From NCBI RefSeq assembly GCF_001693275.1, contig NZ_CP016477.1, forward strand, positions 372,001-436,000: a DNA stretch of 64,000 nt, in the 5' to 3' direction. The translations under genes were made by a program, and so were the position numbers. This DNA is from Picosynechococcus sp. PCC 7117 (GTDB lineage: Bacteria; Cyanobacteriota; Cyanobacteriia; Cyanobacteriales; MRBY01). Below are positions 60,798 to 64,000 of this stretch, one piece after another. The notes below the pieces were generated by a model that ran no database searches, had not been told where the DNA came from, and saw only the letters and a program-made list of their open reading frames with translations. Positions within the stretch are counted from its first letter, which is position 1; each line of letters begins with the position of its first letter.

Positions 60798-61976
60798 TTA
60801 TAGTTCTGCGGTTCTGCCTTTCGGCGGGAAGAGACCCGCAGGCCGGAACTGGAGGAAGCCGATAATAATCACAAAGGTCATCACTTTCGCCATACTGGTG
60901 GTGGCAAAAAAAGTGGCCAAATCCAAGAGAAATTGTGGGGCTTGGAGGGAGGTGAAAACGGTAACAAATGTGCCAGAACCGATGAGATAGTTGATAATCC
61001 CCAAACCGAGGGCCGCCAAAATGGTACCAAGCAAATTACCAACGCCACCAACGACCACCACCATAAAGGCATCGACGATGTAGTTTTGGCCGGTATTTGG
61101 CCCGACGGAACCCAACAGGGCGATCGCCACCCCGGCAATGCCTGCTAAACCAGACCCCAGGGCGAAGGTCAAAGCATCAACGCGGGCGGTAGGAATCCCC
61201 AAACAGGAACTCATTTCACGGTTTTGGGTGACGGCACGGATTCGGAGACCCCAGTTGGATTTGTTCAAAAACCAGTACATCGCCCCTAGACAGATCAGGG
61301 TCAAGACGATGATAAAAATGCGGCTGTAGGGCAGTTGGGCAGAACCCAGGGAAAGTCCCCCCTGGAGCCATTTGGGCGCAGTCACATCCACATTTCGGGC
61401 ACTAAACCACGGCTTTGTGAGGGCGTCATTTTTCGTCAGATTGACCGTGAAAATCACTCCAAAACCAAGGGCAAAGGCGGCAACCACATTTAATTTATCC
61501 AGCCACGTTTTTAGGGTCGCAGATTGGATCTTGGCGAGATTTAAGGCTTGGAGCACGGCCCAGCGGATCACATCTTTAAGGAGAAAGGCAATGACCCCGA
61601 AGGCGATCGCCCAGTTCACACTGCGGACAAACTGCTGCAAAATTAGGCTAACCCCCCAGGTGGCCAAGAGGGTTTCGAGGGGACGGCCATAGAGATAGCG
61701 GATTACGCCCCGCTCTAGGCCAAAGCCTACTGCGGCGGCGACAAAAAAAGCCAGGGGAATCGCAAAGATAATGTAGAGATTAAAAAAAGGTTCTCCGAAC
61801 CCCCGGAATACATTTTGGACCACAAAGGTTGTGTAGGCGCCCAGCATCATCAATTCGCCGTGGGCCAGGTTGATCACCCCCATCAAACCAAAGGCGATCG
61901 CCAAACCCAAGGCCGAAACCAAAAGCACAGAGCCAATGCTGACTCCGTTAAAAATACCGATTAAAAGTTCTGTCAC
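60798..61976 (-). CDS. urtB: Urea ABC transporter permease UrtB
   Basis: The LivH-type permease has about eight to nine membrane helices: IGIFNGVSIGSVLLVSALGL, AIAFGLMGVINLAHGELMML, FNLYIIFAIPLAFFVAAAVG, SGLAGIAGVAIALLGSVGPN and FMVVVVGGVGNLLGTILAAL. The AHGELMMLGAY motif near residue 30 and the GVGNLLGT block are typical. I chose GTG 61976 (VTELLIGIFNGVSIG), where family proteins begin; a TTG at 62003 would prepend nine residues with an unlikely Trp-rich start. A hairpin lies in the gap to urtA. Confidence 0.93.
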   Translation of the reverse strand: MTELLIGIFNGVSIGSVLLVSALGLAIAFGLMGVINLAHGELMMLGAYTTFVVQNVFRGFGEPFFNLYIIFAIPLAFFVAAAVGFGLERGVIRYLYGRPLETLLATWGVSLILQQFVRSVNWAIAFGVIAFLLKDVIRWAVLQALNLAKIQSATLKTWLDKLNVVAAFALGFGVIFTVNLTKNDALTKPWFSARNVDVTAPKWLQGGLSLGSAQLPYSRIFIIVLTLICLGAMYWFLNKSNWGLRIRAVTQNREMSSCLGIPTARVDALTFALGSGLAGIAGVAIALLGSVGPNTGQNYIVDAFMVVVVGGVGNLLGTILAALGLGIINYLIGSGTFVTVFTSLQAPQFLLDLATFFATTSMAKVMTFVIIIGFLQFRPAGLFPPKGRTAEL

Positions 61977-62014
61977 AGGGCAAACCCACCACAATACGCG
62001 CAATAAAACCGCGA

Positions 62015-62050
62015 GAAAGCCGGATTCTGTAGGGCGGAATCCCAGCTTTC
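62015..62050 (-). promoter_or_regulatory. Intercistronic stem-loop between urtA and urtB
   Basis: GAAAGC (62015-62020) pairs with GCTTTC (62045-62050), and GGATTC (62022-62027) with GAATCC (62037-62042), with a 9-nt loop and a small internal bulge. The stem is strong but followed by only a short T-run on the minus strand. It lies in the 99-bp gap after the binding-protein gene, where such hairpins commonly stabilise the upstream mRNA or cause partial termination. Confidence 0.65.
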
Positions 62051-62075
62051 CCGAAAAACATCTGGGCGTTAAACC

Positions 62076-63392
62076 CTAGATGGCATATTTTTCACCCTTT
62101 GTGGGGTCGCTCCAGTCACAGGCAAATCCTTTGGTGGATTCAACATACTGGTTCCAGGCTTGGGGGGCGATGGGGCCGTCGGTTTCCCAGACGATATCGA
62201 ACATCCCGTCTTCCCGTACCTGACCGATGCGCACGGTCTTTGAGAGGTGGTGGTTAACATTCATCGTCACCGGGCCTTCGGGAGCCGCAAATTCTTGACC
62301 AATGGCGGCACTCCGTACAGCTTCGAGGTCATAGGCATCGGTCGCCCCATTGGCGATCGCCGCTTCTACTGCCTGCTTCCAGATGTAGACCATGATGTAG
62401 GCCGCTTCCATGGGGTCATTGGTCACCCGGTCTTCACCGTACTCTGCTTTAAAGTCTGCCACCCACTTTTCATTTTCAGGGGTTTCCACGGTTTGGAAGT
62501 AGTTCCAAGACGCATAGTGACCCGTGAGGTATTCGGGGCCAATTTGACGGACTTCTTCTTCGGCGATCGACACCGACATGACCGGATATTGCTCCGGGGT
62601 GAGGCCCGCATCACGAATTTGTTTGAAGAACGCAACGTTACTGTCACCGTTCAAGCTATTGAAAATCACGCCGCCGTTGGGAAGCGCTGCTTTGATTTTG
62701 GTGATAATCGGCGTCACTTCAGTGTTACCGAGGGGCAGATAGTCTTCGCCGACCGTGGTGCCACCTTTGGCTTCTAACTGGGCTTTGATAATGGTGTTCG
62801 CAGTTCTGGGGAATACATAGTCAGAACCCACGAGGAAAAATTCTGTGCCCTTATTTTCGAGGAGCCAATCCACAGCGGGCTCGATTTGTTGGTTCGGGGC
62901 GGCCCCAGTGTAGAAGATATTCTTCGAGCATTCCTGGCCTTCGTACTGGACAGGGTAGAACAGCATGTGGTCTTTTGCTTCAAAGACATCTTTAACCGCT
63001 TTTCGGCTGGCAGACGTCCAGCAGCCAAAGACGACGGCGACACCATCTTGGTCAATGAGTTTTTCGGCTTTTTCTTTGAAGACATCCCAGTCGGAGGCAC
63101 CATCTTCGACAATGGCTTCGATTTGTTTGCCATCGATGCCACCGGCGGCATTAATTTCTTTGATGGCGAGTTGTTCAGCTTCGACCACGGTGGTTTCACT
63201 AATGGCCATGGTGCCACTGAGGGAGTGGAGAATGCCAACTTTGATCGTGTCACCACTGGGGGTTGAAGTTGTGCTGCCACTATCGGGGGTATCAGGGGTT
63301 TCTGTGGGTTGGCCGCAGGCTTTGAGGAGAATACTGGAACCGAGGGCGGCGGAACTGTAGAGAATAAATTTACGTCTTCCGAGATTACTCAT
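62076..63392 (-). CDS. urtA: Urea ABC transporter substrate-binding protein UrtA
   Basis: The 438-residue lipoprotein binds urea outside the membrane. Its start [20 protein letters not shown] has a twin-Arg-like RR and a lipobox (ILLKAC, Cys26), followed by an Asp/Thr/Ser-rich linker. The periplasmic-binding domain includes [100 protein letters not shown] and [20 protein letters not shown], matching UrtA. The [12 protein letters not shown] segment is also typical. An NtcA box and -10 lie upstream. It opens the urtABCD run. Confidence 0.95.
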   Translation of the reverse strand: MSNLGRRKFILYSSAALGSSILLKACGQPTETPDTPDSGSTTSTPSGDTIKVGILHSLSGTMAISETTVVEAEQLAIKEINAAGGIDGKQIEAIVEDGASDWDVFKEKAEKLIDQDGVAVVFGCWTSASRKAVKDVFEAKDHMLFYPVQYEGQECSKNIFYTGAAPNQQIEPAVDWLLENKGTEFFLVGSDYVFPRTANTIIKAQLEAKGGTTVGEDYLPLGNTEVTPIITKIKAALPNGGVIFNSLNGDSNVAFFKQIRDAGLTPEQYPVMSVSIAEEEVRQIGPEYLTGHYASWNYFQTVETPENEKWVADFKAEYGEDRVTNDPMEAAYIMVYIWKQAVEAAIANGATDAYDLEAVRSAAIGQEFAAPEGPVTMNVNHHLSKTVRIGQVREDGMFDIVWETDGPIAPQAWNQYVESTKGFACDWSDPTKGEKYAI

Positions 63393-63476
63393 GGTTAATG
63401 CGATTTTCTCAAGGGGCTTTGGGATAGTGTGTGGGAGGAAAGAAGCTTAAAAGTTTAAGTCGTGTTTAAGCTTTGC

Positions 63477-63519
63477 AGTGTAAAAGTCCCGCCCCTAAAA
63501 AAATGTGACACTTGATACA
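63477..63519 (-). promoter_or_regulatory. NtcA-activated promoter of urtA (class II layout)
   Basis: On the minus strand GTA-N8-CAC (63505-63518; one base off GTA-N8-TAC), in the wider TGT-N10-ACA frame at 63504-63519, is followed after exactly 22 bp by TACACT (63477-63482), a TAN3T-type -10. This is the textbook NtcA class II spacing. It implies nitrogen-limitation activation of the urt genes, with transcription starting near 63470, about 75 bp before the urtA ATG. Confidence 0.75.
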
Positions 63520-63611
63520 AAGTGCCGATGCGCTTGATTCAAGGGTTTGTTAATGGAGAAGAATTAATTTAACTTTACATTAAAGAAAATGGACTGCTTG
63601 CCCCTGCTCGG

Positions 63612-63998
63612 TCAGCGGATAGCCCTGAAGAGGCGATCGCCTAACTGGAGAATGTTATCCCGCCGGGGAATTTGCGCCAGCCAGTCAGGGGGAATATTGT
63701 CGAGGCCGTAGTAAAGTCCGGCTAACCCCCCGGCGATCGCCGCTGTGGTATCGGTGTCGTCCCCTAAATTCACCGCCGCGAGCACCGTATTCGGGTAATT
63801 ATCATGGTTTAAACAACACCAGAGGGCGGCTTCGAGGGCATGAACGACATAACCGCTCGCTGCAATGGTTTCCCTGGGAAGTGTGGCGAAATCTGCCACC
63901 AAAAGCCGCTCATAGTGGCTGAGTTCCGGCTTATAGATGGAATCGCGATAAAACTCTTCAGCCCGTTGTATCCCTTGCTGGTAGGCAATTTCAATACT
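63612..63998 (-). CDS. ADP-ribosylglycohydrolase family protein, C-terminal part (5' end outside window)
   Basis: The frame is open from the window edge to its stop at 63612, so only the last ~128 residues are seen. They contain ERLLVADFATLPRETIAASG, YVVHALEAALWCCLNHDNYP and the catalytic/metal block AVNLGDDTDTTAAIAGGLAG, then LYYGLDNIPPDWLAQIPRR. The GDDTDTTAAIAGGLAGL run is the signature of the DraG/ADP-ribosylhydrolase family, which removes ADP-ribose from proteins or nucleotides using two magnesium ions. A TTG at 63902 could be misread as a start. It lies upstream of urtA on the same strand. The substrate is unknown. Confidence 0.82.
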   Translation of the reverse strand, partial: SIEIAYQQGIQRAEEFYRDSIYKPELSHYERLLVADFATLPRETIAASGYVVHALEAALWCCLNHDNYPNTVLAAVNLGDDTDTTAAIAGGLAGLYYGLDNIPPDWLAQIPRRDNILQLGDRLFRAIR

Positions 63999-64000
63999 TT

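Noticed and set aside
1-64000. tRNA, rRNA, CRISPR arrays and insertion sequences
   Set aside because: Looked for by eye in all gaps; no cloverleaf, no regularly spaced repeats and no transposase-like protein were found. Short or degenerate ones could be missed without a tool.

Overview
The window is a chromosomal segment of a unicellular cyanobacterium. The palindrome GCGATCGC (HIP1) recurs throughout, inside and between genes. Many genes are cyanobacterial hallmarks: a fused panC-cmk, petL and petG of the cytochrome b6f complex, cytochrome cM, psb32, the thylakoid FtsH2-type protease, the division protein Ftn2/ZipN, an NblB-like HEAT protein, a group 2 sigma factor and an NtcA-type urea transporter operon. 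Gene content and base composition suggest the Synechococcus sp. PCC 7002 (Picosynechococcus) type; that assignment is inferred from memory, not from a search. No tRNA, rRNA, transposase, prophage or CRISPR array was seen.

Layout. 1-13 kb: end of a TrmJ-like methyltransferase, panC-cmk, an RlpA-like protein, purM, a CBS protein, the NblB-like HEAT protein, petL, ftsH, a DMT exporter, gcvH, a 40-codon membrane ORF, pepP and pdhA. 13-17.6 kb: ftn2, a DUF2227 protein and a phosphoribosyltransferase tightly packed on the plus strand, then a FemAB/GNAT-like protein. 17.7-24.7 kb is the most accessory part: a 1162-residue MmeI-like restriction-modification enzyme with mosaic composition, a TolB-like lipoprotein, comM, and an AT-rich two-gene cassette resembling DUF6978 and DUF1828 proteins. 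24.8-42.7 kb: FAD oxidoreductase, LytR-CpsA-Psr protein, moeB/moeZ, sigma factor, priA, nadC, LpxB-like glycosyltransferase, SpoIIE-type phosphatase, GT2 glycosyltransferase, a class A PBP and petG. 42.8-55.8 kb: cytM with a membrane protein and an SDR, small regulators, pabC-like lyase, psb32, nrdB, a STAS protein, Mini-III, rlmB-like, glyQ, fructosamine kinase, tsaB, rpsN. 55.8-63.4 kb: a minus-strand run urtA-urtB-urtC-urtD-larE and a family 5 solute-binding protein; the window ends in a partial ADP-ribosylglycohydrolase gene.

Functional themes. Photosynthesis and its repair are represented by petL, petG, ftsH, psb32, cytM and the NblB-like protein. Envelope growth and division are represented by ftn2, PBP1A, LCP, RlpA-like and the glycosyltransferases. 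Partner-switching regulation is suggested by the SpoIIE phosphatase and the STAS protein, and nitrogen control by a well-placed NtcA box before urtA.

The points most worth a second look are the AT-rich DUF6978/DUF1828-like pair; UrtD carrying a C-terminal TerB-like domain; the urt-larE-SBP run, which may link urea uptake to nickel; the composition mosaic of the MmeI-like enzyme; a probable ATT start codon for the STAS gene; and several small genes (petL, petG, a 40-codon ORF) that length-based gene finding would miss. Short composition and structure calls were made by eye.
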